Assembly: GCA_903873545.1 (NCBI GenBank)
Contig: CAIQPA010000420.1
Location: 1 to 15,956 of the forward strand
Length of the DNA: 15,956 nucleotides
DNA from: an uncultured delta proteobacterium
Lineage (GTDB): Bacteria; Myxococcota_A; Bradymonadia; REDH01
Reading direction: 5' to 3'
Positions within the stretch are counted from its first letter, which is position 1. The number at the start of each line of letters is the position of its first letter. Below, one piece after another: positions 8,280-15,871 of this stretch. The position numbers and the translations under genes were made by a program. The notes under the pieces were generated by a model. That model had not been told where the DNA came from and did no database searches. It saw nothing but the letters and a program-made list of their open reading frames with translations.

Positions 8280-8317
8280 AAACCCGCCTCGGCATCGCCG
8301 GGCGGGTTTGTTGTTTC
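8280..8317. terminator. Bidirectional Rho-independent terminator between convergent genes
   Basis: AAACCCGCC (8280-8288) pairs perfectly with GGCGGGTTT (8301-8309). Inside, CGGC (8290-8293) pairs with GCCG (8297-8300), leaving an ATC loop and one bulged T. On the plus strand the stem is followed by GTTGTTTC; on the minus strand by TTTTGTCTG. It lies between the stop of the TPR-like gene (8232) and the stop of the minus-strand HEAT-like gene (8346), so it can serve both. Confidence 0.88.
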
Positions 8318-8345
8318 AGGGGGGCGCCCGTGAAGGCGCTGCGGC

Positions 8346-10069
8346 CTAGAACCGGGTGGCAGCGATGAGGCGGTAGCCGTGGCGGGTCTCCTTGAGTCCC
8401 TGCGCGTTGTCCTTCGTAGTGTCGGCAGCGATGGAGGCCTCAATCTTGGTCTTCGCATCGGCGGGGAACTTGTCGACGAAGAGGAGGGTCGCAGCGATCT
8501 CTGAGCGAGCCTCCATGTTGTCGATGTTCAGGTTGTCGAGGAGCGCCGAGATGGCGGCCTCGTTCGCGCCGAGCCGGATGGCGAGCTGCCAGATGCCGGC
8601 AGCGCGAACGTTGGAGGTGGCGGTCGACATGAACGAGGCCTTCTTGGCCTCCTCGATGCCCGACAGGACGGAGGCAAAGGCGGGGTCCTGAAGCGTCGCA
8701 GCCGGGTCCTTGAAGGCTGCCGTGTAGCAGGCGACGTCGTCTTGGCACTTGTCTGCAAGCACGAAGTAGACCTCATCGGGCGCGAAGCTGGACTTGAACT
8801 TGGTCTGGGCCGCCAGCACCTTTGCGAAGTTCGCCCGCTCGCCCGGACGCGCGGTGCGACCGAGGTAGTGGAGCGCGTTGGTGCGCAAGAGGCCTGCCGT
8901 GTTGTCGCCGCCGCGGCCGACGGCGCCAGCGGTGGCGCGGTCCCAGAGGAGCTTGCGGTCCGAGGCGTCGCCGATCACAGCGAGGCCCTCATGCACCGAC
9001 TGCCGGAGGCCAACCTCCGCGCCGTCTGAGAGCGAGAACCACTCCGAAAAGTTGGCGAGGAGGCTGCCCTCGCCCGCGTTCTCGAGTTTGCGAAGCGTCG
9101 CTAGGTTCTCGGGGCCACCGGCTGCGCCGAGCGCCTTTGCTGCCTGGTCGAACATCTGACCGCTGTTGGCGTAGAAGTTCTGCTGGTCTGCAACAGCCAT
9201 GGCGGCGAGTTCGGCCGTCGGCAGGGGTGGGGCGTGGAGACGAACTGGGTGATGGCCTTGATCGCCGCGGGGTTCTGGCTGTGGGCGAGCACGGCAGCAG
9301 CGCGGAGCTGGCCGGTGACGGCGGGATAGCTGATTGCCTTGAGGTGGTCGTTCACCTTGGCGTTCTTGCCCTCGAAGAGCTCCACCAACTTGGGGATGCC
9401 GGCATCCTTCATCTTGAGGATGGCGAGCTCGCAGTCGGGCATCGGATCCTTGAAGGGGGCGGGCACGAAATTCACCAGGCCGAAGACCAGTGCATCGAGG
9501 ATGACATCGGTGGGCGCGGAGGCCCCGGCCAGCGCCTTGCAGCCGAGACGGACCGAGCCGGCGCCGCCAATCTTTGAAGCAGGCCGCATCAGAATTCCGG
9601 AGAGCGCATCGGCGGCGGCATCGATGGGCAACTTGGAGAGTGCCTCGAAGAAGGCCGGGTAGGCCTCGTCGGTGGTGACCTCGCCGAGCCGTTTGGCGAT
9701 CGCCGCGGCGCTGCCCTTGTCGGCGATATTGCCGAGGCCGCGCGCAGCAAGTCCTGCCAGCATGTCGTCCGACTGGGTCAAGGCGGCACTGAAGGCCTCC
9801 TTGGCAGAGGGGTCGCCGATGCTGGCAAGCGCCTCGATGGCACGCTGCGGCTTCTTGCCGGTGTTGTAGGCCTCGATCAGTGCCGGCACGAGCGCCTTCT
9901 GCTGCTCCGGCGTAAGGCGGGTGAGCTCCGCAAATGCGCGCTCGTCGCCCTCCTTGATCTGATTGGCAATGTACTCGGGGCTGGTCCAGTCCTTCGCGGG
10001 GGCACAGCCATCGGAAAGGGCCATCACCGAGAGAAGGCCGAAGCTCGAAATCCAACGAGAGAGTCGCAT
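8346..10069 (-). CDS. HEAT-like repeat lipoprotein, interrupted by an apparent one-base frameshift
   Basis: Two overlapping minus-strand frames together encode one protein of about 574 residues. The first runs from ATG 10069 to a switch point near 9228. The second continues from about 9235 to the TAG at 8346. The start at 10069 is preferred because GGAG (minus strand, 10078-10075) stands five bases upstream. The hydrophobic N-terminus ends in LSDGC, giving Cys22 as a likely lipid anchor, although Asp at -2 is unusual. The body is alanine-rich alpha-helical repeat of HEAT/PBS type, for example RAIEALASIGDPSAKEAF followed by LAGLAARGLGNIADKGSAA. This fold usually makes a protein-binding solenoid, here presumably periplasmic or on the outer membrane. 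After the switch the second frame keeps the same composition and repeat style (LLRTNALHYLGRTARPGERA). The gene was therefore recently intact or is intact and mis-sequenced. It is transcribed divergently from the parvulin gene. Function is unknown. Confidence 0.83.
9224..9232 (-). other. Probable frameshift site in a G/C run
   Basis: The plus strand reads GGGGTGGGG here. Reading the minus strand, the upstream frame encodes AITQFVSTP and then becomes arginine- and serine-rich junk. Adding one C to this run restores a continuous frame leading into PPLPTAELAAMAVADQQ. A one-base deletion, either a homopolymer sequencing error or a true mutation, explains the break. Nothing suggests a programmed shift. 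Confidence 0.75.
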
Positions 10070-10230
10070 GGGGTCTCCGTACAAAGTGGCGCCAGCCTCA
10101 CAGACCGGCGTCGCGGCTATACGGCGGGCTCCCGCGCGCTGTCAACGCGGGCGGGCATGCCGGCCTGCGCGCTTCCCGCTTGCGCGTCTCCCTCGCTCGG
10201 AATAGAGGCGCATAGGTTCGGGTTAGGCTC

Positions 10231-10243
10231 GCCTCACTGAGGC
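10231..10243. promoter_or_regulatory. 13-bp palindrome ahead of the parvulin lipoprotein gene
   Basis: GCCTCA-C-TGAGGC is a perfect inverted repeat centred 36 bases upstream of the ATG at 10273. It lies in the 203-bp gap between two divergent lipoprotein genes. It could be an operator or a short hairpin in the 5' untranslated region. No convincing -35/-10 pair was found beside it, so the role is uncertain. Confidence 0.25.
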
Positions 10244-10272
10244 CGCTACTTTCAAGCTTGGAGAGTTGAAAC

Positions 10273-11526
10273 ATGGGTTGGAATCGATTTGGAAAGGGTG
10301 CGTTGATCGCGACGCTCGTCGTCTCGACGGCGGGTCTGGAGATGATGGCGTGCGGAAAGAAGACGACCGATGCCACGACCGAGGGTTCGGGCTCCGGCGC
10401 TGCTTCGGCTGGCGGCTCGGGTGCCGCTGCAACGGCTGCGGCCTGCGCCACCATTGACGGAAAGGTCGTCTTCACCCGCGCTCAGCTCGACGCCGAGATG
10501 GCGGAGATTCTGGAGCGCTACGCGAAGATGCCTGAGCAGCGCGCGACCAGCGAGCGCTGGCGCAACCAGCGCCGCCGGCGCATCGTGCAGAAGGCTGTGC
10601 AAGACGCGCTGGTCGCCCAGCATGTCGGCACCCAGAAGGCTGAAGTCACCGATGCCGAGGTCGAAGTCGCCATCAAGAAGGAGCTGGGCATCGTCTTCGA
10701 GAACGAGCAGCAGTTCGGCCACTTTCTCACCAGCCACAAGCAGACGAAAGAAGAGTACTACGCTGAGAAGCGTCAGGAGCTCCTCGTAGACAAGGTGCTC
10801 GCGATGCGCGGCACGCTCGAGCCCGACGACAAGGAGCTCGGAGAGTTCTACGAGCAGAACAAGGAGCGCTGGAACGAGGGTGAGCGCGTGCTGGCTAGCC
10901 GCATCACCATCCGTCTGAAGAACAGCGCCGACCCGGCCTCGGACAAGGAGGGCCTCGACCGCATCACCCAGATCCGTACCCGCGTTACTTCGGGCAAGGA
11001 AGACTTCGCCAAGGTTGCGCAGGAGGTCAGCGAGATGGCCGACAAGTCGCGCGGCGGAGACCTCGGCTGGGTGGTCAAGGGCCGCCGTCAGCAGTTCGTC
11101 AACGATGGCGTCGAAGCCGCCATCTTCAAGGCCGCAAAGAACACGGTCACTGCCCCCATCAAGACGCAGGTCGGCTACGAAATCTTCCAGGTGCGCGACC
11201 ACCGCGAGGCCGGCGTCCGCAACATGGATGAGGTTCGCGACATCATTTACGAGCCCCTCCGTCGTCGCCGTCGGGACCGCCTCCGCATGGAGCTCGTGAA
11301 CGAGCTCCAGCAGAAGGCCAAGGTCGAGTACACCGAAGCTGCATGGGGACTTGAGACCGAGCCCGCCGTTGAGCCCGCCGGCTCGGGCGCTGCAGCCCCC
11401 AAGCCCATGGGCCTCCCCCCGGGCGTGAAGCTGCAGGCCAACCCGCAGGCCGTACTGCCCGGCGTGAAGGTCGTCCCCGCCGCGCCGTCTGCTCCCGCTG
11501 CGCCCGCAGCGCCGAAGGCTCCCTAA
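10273..11526 (+). CDS. SurA/PpiC-type parvulin lipoprotein (peptidyl-prolyl isomerase family, active-site histidines replaced)
   Basis: A 417-residue exported protein. Its hydrophobic N-terminus ends in MMAC (Cys27 as lipid anchor) and is followed by a Gly/Ser/Ala linker (35-57). Residues about 58-185 are a helical SurA-N-like region. Residues about 205-312 are a rotamase domain with the clear GGDLGW signature (261-266) and the closing TQVGYEIFQV (298-307). In catalytic parvulins a His stands at the position of Arg210 (xHILV-type motif, here SRITI) and another in GYHI (here GYEI, Glu303). Both appear lost, so this may be a chaperone without isomerase activity. The C-terminus (365-417) is a Pro/Ala-rich tail. 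GGAGAG (10260-10265) lies seven bases before the ATG. Homologues help fold outer-membrane proteins in the periplasm; that role here is inferred from the family. The gene is followed directly by a strong terminator. Confidence 0.9.
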   Translation: MGWNRFGKGALIATLVVSTAGLEMMACGKKTTDATTEGSGSGAASAGGSGAAATAAACATIDGKVVFTRAQLDAEMAEILERYAKMPEQRATSERWRNQRRRRIVQKAVQDALVAQHVGTQKAEVTDAEVEVAIKKELGIVFENEQQFGHFLTSHKQTKEEYYAEKRQELLVDKVLAMRGTLEPDDKELGEFYEQNKERWNEGERVLASRITIRLKNSADPASDKEGLDRITQIRTRVTSGKEDFAKVAQEVSEMADKSRGGDLGWVVKGRRQQFVNDGVEAAIFKAAKNTVTAPIKTQVGYEIFQVRDHREAGVRNMDEVRDIIYEPLRRRRRDRLRMELVNELQQKAKVEYTEAAWGLETEPAVEPAGSGAAAPKPMGLPPGVKLQANPQAVLPGVKVVPAAPSAPAAPAAPKAP

Positions 11527-11552
11527 CGGGGAGTTCGGTCAGACCGACTGAC

Positions 11553-11587
11553 GAGGCCCGCGGTTCGCTGCGGGCCTCTTCGTTTTT
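11553..11587 (+). terminator. Rho-independent terminator of the parvulin gene
   Basis: GAGGCCCGC (11553-11561) pairs perfectly with GCGGGCCTC (11570-11578) around an 8-base loop. It is followed by TTCGTTTTT (11579-11587). It begins 27 bases after the stop codon. The 3' arm and T-run are the start of the 34-bp tandem duplication described separately. Confidence 0.85.
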
Positions 11588-11637
11588 GGCCTCGCGCAGC
11601 CAAGCGGGCCTCTTCGTTTTTGGCCTCGCGCAGCCAA
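11570..11637. repeat. Perfect 34-bp tandem duplication containing terminator arm and T-run
   Basis: Copy one is 11570-11603 and copy two 11604-11637; they are identical at all 34 positions. Each copy carries the GCGGGCCTC terminator arm, the T-run and a TTGGC...GCCAA stem. In copy two the stem lengthens to TTTTTGGC (11617-11624) and GCCAAAAA (11633-11640) around an 8-base loop. That makes it a hairpin with T-runs readable from either strand, placed between two convergent genes. Confidence 0.9.
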
Positions 11638-11677
11638 AAAGCGGAAGCGCCGCGCCCCCTTTCGGGTGGTGCGGCGC
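11636..11677 (-). terminator. Probable terminator of pnp
   Basis: On the minus strand, 20 bases after the pnp stop, GCGCCGC (11677-11671) pairs with GCGGCGC (11653-11647). The loop can fold further into CCC-GAAA-GGG. A TTCCGC spacer precedes TTTTT (11640-11636). The gap between stem and T-run is longer than ideal. The adjoining repeat hairpin may act together with it. Confidence 0.6.
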
Positions 11678-11696
11678 CACAGTCCTCCGAGGAGGA

Positions 11697-13814
11697 TTAG
11701 TTGTCGAGGGTCTTGGTGACGGCCACGGTCGGCGTCTTGCCAAGGGCCTCCTTGCGCGACAGGCGAATCTTGCCGTTGCGCTCTACGCCCATGCACTTGA
11801 CGACGATCTCATCGCCCTCCTGGCAGATGTCCTCGGTGCGCTCGACCCGCTGGTCCGAGAGCTCCGAGATGTGGCAGAGGCCGTCGACGCCCGGGAGGAT
11901 GGTCACGAAGGCGCCGAACTCGGCAACCTTGGCAACCGTGCCGAGGTAGATCTCGCCGACAACAGCCTCAGCCGTGAGCGCCTTGATGATCTCGATGGCC
12001 TCGGCCGTCGCCTTCTCGGAGGTGGAGGCAATCTTCACCGTGCCGTTGTCCTGCACTTCGATGGTGACGCCGGCCTTCTCCTGGATGGCACGGATGGTCT
12101 TGCCGCCCGAGCCGATGACGTCGCGGATGCGGTCGACCGCAATCTTGATGGTCGTGATGCGGGGCGCGTAGGGCGACAGCTCGTCGTTGGGCGACGAGAG
12201 CACGGCGTTCATCTTGCCGAGGATGTGGAGACGACCCTCGCGGGCCTGCAGCATGGCCTCGCTCATGACGCTACGGCTAATACCGTTGATCTTGATGTCC
12301 ATCTGGAGGCCGGTGATGCCACGCTCGGTGCCAGCCACCTTGAAGTCCATGTCGCCGAGGTGGTCTTCATCACCGAGGATGTCGGAGAGGATGACGTAGT
12401 CGTCGCCCTCTTTGATGAGACCCATCGCGATGCCTGCGACGGCCGCCTTGATGGGGACGCCGGCATGCATGAGGGCGAGCGAGCCGCCGCAGACCGAGGC
12501 CATCGAGGAGGAGCCGTTCGACTCAAGGACCTCGGAGACGACGCGGATGGTGTAGGGGAACTTGTCGTGCGAGGGGACGACCTTCTCGACCGAGCGGCGG
12601 GCGAGGAAGCCGTGGCCCACTTCGCGACGGCCGGGCGAACCCATGCGCTTGACCTCACCCACCGAGAAGGGGGGGAAGTTGTAGTGGAGCATGAAGTGCT
12701 CGTCGCGCTTGCCATGCAGGTCTTCGTTGAGCTTGGCGTCGCGATCGGTTCCGAGCGTGACGGTGACCAGGGTCTGGGTCTCGCCGCGGGTGAAGAGCGA
12801 CGAGCCGTGGGGGCGGGGAAGGACGCCAACCTCGACCGTGATGGGACGGACGTCGCGGGGGCCGCGGCCGTCGATGCGCTTGCGCTGCTTGATGACAACA
12901 TCGCGAAGCGTGTTGCTCTCGAGCTCCTCGAAGCAGGCTCCGACCTCGCGCTCACGGCCGGGGTGGGTCTCGGTGAACTTGGCACCGAGCTCAGCGCGGA
13001 TCTCGTGGATGGCGCCGTAGCGGCTGAGCTTATCCGAGATGGCCATGGCCTTGGAGAGCTTGGTGCCGATAAACTTGGCGACGGCCTTGAGGAGGGCTGC
13101 GTCAAGCTTGGGCGAGACGAAGGTCATCTTCTCCTTGCCGGCCTCTTTGGCGAGCTTGATCTGGAGCTTGATGAGGGGCTGAACGGCCTCGAAGCCGAAG
13201 TTCAGCGCGTCGAGCATGTCGTCTTCGCTCGCCTCGTCGGCCTCGCCTTCGACCATGACGATGGCGTCCTTGGTGCAGGCGATGACGACGTCGATGTCAC
13301 AGAGCGGACGCTGCGACCAGGTGGGGTTGGCAACAAACTTGCCCTCGATGCGACCGACGCGGACGGCGGCGATCGGGCCCGAGAAGGGTGCGTTGCTGAG
13401 CATCAGCGCGGCAGAGGCGCCGGTGATGGAGAGGACGTCGGCGTCGTTCTCACTGTCGTGGGAGATGACCTGCGCGATGACCTGGACTTCGCCCTTGAAG
13501 CCCTCGGGGAAGAGGGGGCGGAGGGGGCGGTCGGAGAGGCGGCAGGTGAGGATTTCGGCCTCGGAGAGCTGACCCTCACGACGCTTGAATCCACCGGGGA
13601 TGCGACCGCTGGCGTAGAACTTCTCGATGTACTCCACGCTGAGCGGGAAGAAGCCGGCGGTCTCCTTGTGGGGACCAACGCAGGCGGTGACGAGAACAGA
13701 GGTCTCACCGGTACTGACGATGACGGAGCCGCCGGCCTGTTTGGCCATGCGACCCGTCTCGATCGTGACGGTGTGAGCTCCGAGAGGGGCAGACTTACGA
13801 ATCATTGCACACAT
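11697..13814 (-). CDS. pnp: Polyribonucleotide nucleotidyltransferase (PNPase)
   Basis: A 705-residue enzyme that degrades RNA 3' to 5' with phosphate, releasing nucleoside diphosphates; in many bacteria it works with RNase E in the degradosome. All family domains are present: the first RNase PH domain (about 8-145) with FKRREG (76-81), a helical linker, the second RNase PH domain (about 310-545), a KH domain with IGSGGK (567-572), and an S1 domain (about 618-690). The metal and catalytic site GDEDHLGDMDFK is intact (Asp484, Asp490, Lys492). The length is normal. The frame is open for 20 codons further upstream, but ATG 13814 is chosen because AAGGAG lies five bases before it. This also gives an N-terminus (MCAMIRKS) close to known PNPases. 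It lies downstream of rpsO in the widely conserved order, separated by a 264-bp leader with a terminator-like hairpin. Confidence 0.98.
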   Translation of the reverse strand: MCAMIRKSAPLGAHTVTIETGRMAKQAGGSVIVSTGETSVLVTACVGPHKETAGFFPLSVEYIEKFYASGRIPGGFKRREGQLSEAEILTCRLSDRPLRPLFPEGFKGEVQVIAQVISHDSENDADVLSITGASAALMLSNAPFSGPIAAVRVGRIEGKFVANPTWSQRPLCDIDVVIACTKDAIVMVEGEADEASEDDMLDALNFGFEAVQPLIKLQIKLAKEAGKEKMTFVSPKLDAALLKAVAKFIGTKLSKAMAISDKLSRYGAIHEIRAELGAKFTETHPGREREVGACFEELESNTLRDVVIKQRKRIDGRGPRDVRPITVEVGVLPRPHGSSLFTRGETQTLVTVTLGTDRDAKLNEDLHGKRDEHFMLHYNFPPFSVGEVKRMGSPGRREVGHGFLARRSVEKVVPSHDKFPYTIRVVSEVLESNGSSSMASVCGGSLALMHAGVPIKAAVAGIAMGLIKEGDDYVILSDILGDEDHLGDMDFKVAGTERGITGLQMDIKINGISRSVMSEAMLQAREGRLHILGKMNAVLSSPNDELSPYAPRITTIKIAVDRIRDVIGSGGKTIRAIQEKAGVTIEVQDNGTVKIASTSEKATAEAIEIIKALTAEAVVGEIYLGTVAKVAEFGAFVTILPGVDGLCHISELSDQRVERTEDICQEGDEIVVKCMGVERNGKIRLSRKEALGKTPTVAVTKTLDN

Positions 13815-14030
13815 GAAGGCTCCTTGGGTTGAGCGTTCACCCGGGCCGCCTTCAGGGGCCACACATGGTTGCATGTGCGTTGCTCGCGAAGCATGAACTG
13901 CAGGACAGGGACCGCGGCCCCTGCACTCCAGATCAGGCTACCCGGCGGCTACGCCAAGATCCCGTGGGGTGAAGCTGGATTGAGAAAGAACGGTTGCGGG
14001 GCTCTTCTGCTCCAGCAGATCGCGGGAGTC
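13815..14030 (-). promoter_or_regulatory. Non-coding pnp leader region
   Basis: About 216 bases lie between the rpsO-pnp terminator and the pnp start without a credible gene. In E. coli the pnp leader holds an RNase III-cut hairpin through which PNPase represses itself. Here the only clear symmetry is a small stem, CACATG (13862-13867) with CATGTG (13872-13877), about 50 bases before the ATG. A TTGACT (14036-14031, minus) could be a -35 box, but no good -10 follows. The regulatory role is inferred from position. Confidence 0.3.
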
Positions 14031-14071
14031 AAAAGAAGCGAAGCCCTCCCGCGCGGGGCGGGAGGGCTTCG
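14031..14071 (-). terminator. Strong intercistronic terminator or attenuator between rpsO and pnp
   Basis: CGAAGCCCTCCCGC and GCGGGAGGGCTTCG (14039-14052 and 14058-14071) form a perfect 14-bp stem with a 5-base loop. On the minus strand the stem is followed by CTTCTTTTGA. It starts seven bases after the rpsO stop codon. It should end most rpsO transcripts, leaving pnp to read-through or its own promoter, as also happens at the terminator between these genes in E. coli. Confidence 0.88.
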
Positions 14072-14078
14072 TTCGAGG

Positions 14079-14360
14079 CTACTTGCGCAGCCCGAGCTCT
14101 AGAATGAGTTGGCGATAGCGATTGATGTCGCAACGCTTGAGGTAGTCGAGAAGGCGGCGCCGCTGGCCGACCAGCATCAGGAGACCACGACGGCTGTGGT
14201 GGTCATGCTTGTGCACCTTGAAGTGCTCGGTGAGGTACTCGATGCGATTCGTCAGGATGGCAATCTGAACCTCGCTCGAACCGGTGTCGGTATCGGTGAG
14301 GTTAAACTTTGCCTGAATGCGCGCGATAATTTCGGCCTTGCCGGCCTTGTCCAATGCCAT
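14079..14360 (-). CDS. rpsO: 30S ribosomal protein S15
   Basis: A 93-residue protein that binds the central domain of 16S rRNA early in small-subunit assembly. The family signatures are clear: TGSSEVQIAILTNRI (26-40), HKHDHHSRRGLL (50-61) and QRRRLLDYLK (66-75). The length is close to the usual 89. ATG 14360 is chosen over an ATG twelve codons upstream because AAGGAG sits six bases before it and the protein then begins MALDK like other S15 proteins. It is the first gene of the rpsO-pnp block and is divergent from cinA. truB, often found upstream of rpsO, is absent here. Confidence 0.98.
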   Translation of the reverse strand: MALDKAGKAEIIARIQAKFNLTDTDTGSSEVQIAILTNRIEYLTEHFKVHKHDHHSRRGLLMLVGQRRRLLDYLKRCDINRYRQLILELGLRK

Positions 14361-14427
14361 GGGGGACTCCTTGAGAAACAACCCTGACCCGCCCATGGTG
14401 AGTCGAGGGTCCAGTGAAACGGGCGCT

Positions 14428-14456
14428 CAGGTAGCCGCACAGCAGCCGCGGGTCAA
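14428..14456 (-). promoter_or_regulatory. Candidate sigma-70 promoter of rpsO
   Basis: On the minus strand TTGACC (14456-14451, five of six to the -35 consensus) is followed after exactly 17 bases by TACCTG (14433-14428), a weak -10. This predicts transcription starting near 14421 and a leader of about 60 bases before the S15 start. The -10 match is poor, so this is a candidate only. Confidence 0.4.
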
Positions 14457-14569
14457 GGGAACTCGGCCCTTCATGGGGCACGCCGAAGGCGGCAAGGCAT
14501 TGCGAAGAGGGAGGTAGACGCCAAGGCCGGCCGTCGCCAAGATAGGGGCTCTCTCAAGAGGAGGCAGCG

Positions 14570-15871
14570 ATGGCGATGGTCAACATGGTCTGCATTGGGG
14601 ACGAACTCCTCGACGGGCGGACGCGCGAAGGAAACGGGTTCTGGCTTGGTGGCTGGCTCAGGCGGGCCGGCCATCGGCTCGTGAGCGTGACGCTGGTCGC
14701 GGACGACCGAGCCAACATTGTCGCGGCACTGCGCCGCGCCGCCAACGGGGCTGCACTCGTCGTTGTAAGCGGAGGCCTAGGACCAACGCTCGACGACATC
14801 ACCCGCGATGCCGTCGCCGACCTGCTCGGCGACGAACTGAGGGCCGACGAAGGCTCCGAGGAGCGGCTCCGTGCCAAGTTTGCCCGCTTCGGCCGGCCGA
14901 TGCCCGACAACAACCTCCGCCAGACCCTCTTCCCTGCCTCAGCCCGGGTCGTCCCCAACCCGGTCGGCACAGCAGACTGCTTCGTCGCGACCTTCGAAGG
15001 AATCCCTCTTCTGGTGCTGCCCGGGGTTCCGTACGAGTTCGAGACGGTGGCAAAGCTGGAGCTCCCCGAACTGCTCCCCGCCGCCGCACCGCGCCGGTTC
15101 ATCACCCGCCGCACGGCCGGCATCGGCGAGAGCGACCTGGCCCGCCGGATGGAGGCTGTGCCCTGCCCTGACGGCCTCCATGTGACCTGGTGCGCGAGCC
15201 ATCCCTATGTGGAGGTGGAGATTTCGGCAGCCGCGGCGGATGACGAGGCGCTGTCTGCCTATGCCTCTGCTGCACTCGCCCCGCTGGCGCCGTGGCTTCT
15301 GCCCGTCGACGCAGAGGGAGCGGCGCTCTCCGCCGCCGCTGCAGTGCTCGCGGCGCTGCGTCAGAAGGGGCTGCGGATTGCGACGGCTGAGAGCTGCACA
15401 GGCGGCGGGGTCGCCAAGGAGCTGACCGAAATCGCCGGGAGCAGCGACGCCTTCGCCTGCGGCGTGGTGACCTACTCCAACCGCTCCAAGTCGGAACTTC
15501 TCGATGTGCCTTCTGCGCTCATCAAGGCCGAGGGTGCGGTGAGCTCCGCGGTGGCGAGCGCGATGGCGGAGGGGGCGCGTGCAAGACTCGGCGTGGAGGT
15601 TGCTGTTGCGGTTACAGGCGTCGCAGGCCCGGGAGGCGGTAGCGAGGCGAAGCCGGTCGGGACCGTCTACGTCGCAGTTGCGACACCCGACGAGGGTTGG
15701 CTGATGAAGCTGTCGCTTGGGCGTTCACGCTCGCGCCGGCAGATCCGAGAGACAACGGTTGTGGCATCGCTCCGGCTGCTGGAGCGGCTGCTCGCGGGCC
15801 GGCCTAAAGACCTCGAACATTTTGGTGGTGTCGCCTCGCTTCGGTGCTATCGGAGCGGCTCAATCAGATAG
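14570..15871 (+). CDS. cinA: CinA family protein (putative nicotinamide-nucleotide amidase)
   Basis: A 433-residue cytosolic protein with the two domains of full-length CinA. Residues 1 to about 170 are the molybdopterin-binding-like (COG1058) domain, with the IGDELLDG start motif (9-16) and SGGLGPTLDDITRDAV (67-82). Residues about 252-411 are the PncC-type domain, with ESCTGG (274-279, Ser275 as the proposed nucleophile), GVVTYSN (298-304) and TGVAGPGGGS (349-358). PncC converts nicotinamide mononucleotide to nicotinate mononucleotide in pyridine nucleotide recycling. In some CinA proteins the N-terminal domain hydrolyses ADP-ribose. GAGGAGG (14558-14564) stands five bases before the ATG. 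The protein carries about 20 extra residues after the usual end, and this tail overlaps the convergent gene on the other strand. The gene is divergent from rpsO. Confidence 0.95.
   Translation: MAMVNMVCIGDELLDGRTREGNGFWLGGWLRRAGHRLVSVTLVADDRANIVAALRRAANGAALVVVSGGLGPTLDDITRDAVADLLGDELRADEGSEERLRAKFARFGRPMPDNNLRQTLFPASARVVPNPVGTADCFVATFEGIPLLVLPGVPYEFETVAKLELPELLPAAAPRRFITRRTAGIGESDLARRMEAVPCPDGLHVTWCASHPYVEVEISAAAADDEALSAYASAALAPLAPWLLPVDAEGAALSAAAAVLAALRQKGLRIATAESCTGGGVAKELTEIAGSSDAFACGVVTYSNRSKSELLDVPSALIKAEGAVSSAVASAMAEGARARLGVEVAVAVTGVAGPGGGSEAKPVGTVYVAVATPDEGWLMKLSLGRSRSRRQIRETTVVASLRLLERLLAGRPKDLEHFGGVASLRCYRSGSIR

Noticed and set aside
9100..9240. Programmed ribosomal frameshift in the HEAT-like gene
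   Set aside because: No slippery heptamer with downstream structure was recognised, and a one-base homopolymer error explains the break more simply.
10069..10084. Earlier start of the HEAT-like lipoprotein at 10084
   Set aside because: It would be a TTG codon. The ATG at 10069 has GGAG at good spacing and leaves a normal signal peptide.
11586..13832. Open frame of 748 codons on the plus strand opposite pnp
   Set aside because: It is antisense to a textbook PNPase with intact domains. The product is an Asp/Gly/Val/Glu-rich shadow caused by GC-rich codon use, with no recognisable motif.
13815..14030. tRNA or small gene in the rpsO-pnp gap
   Set aside because: No T-loop consensus or cloverleaf was seen, and the short frames present have no ribosome-binding site or natural composition.
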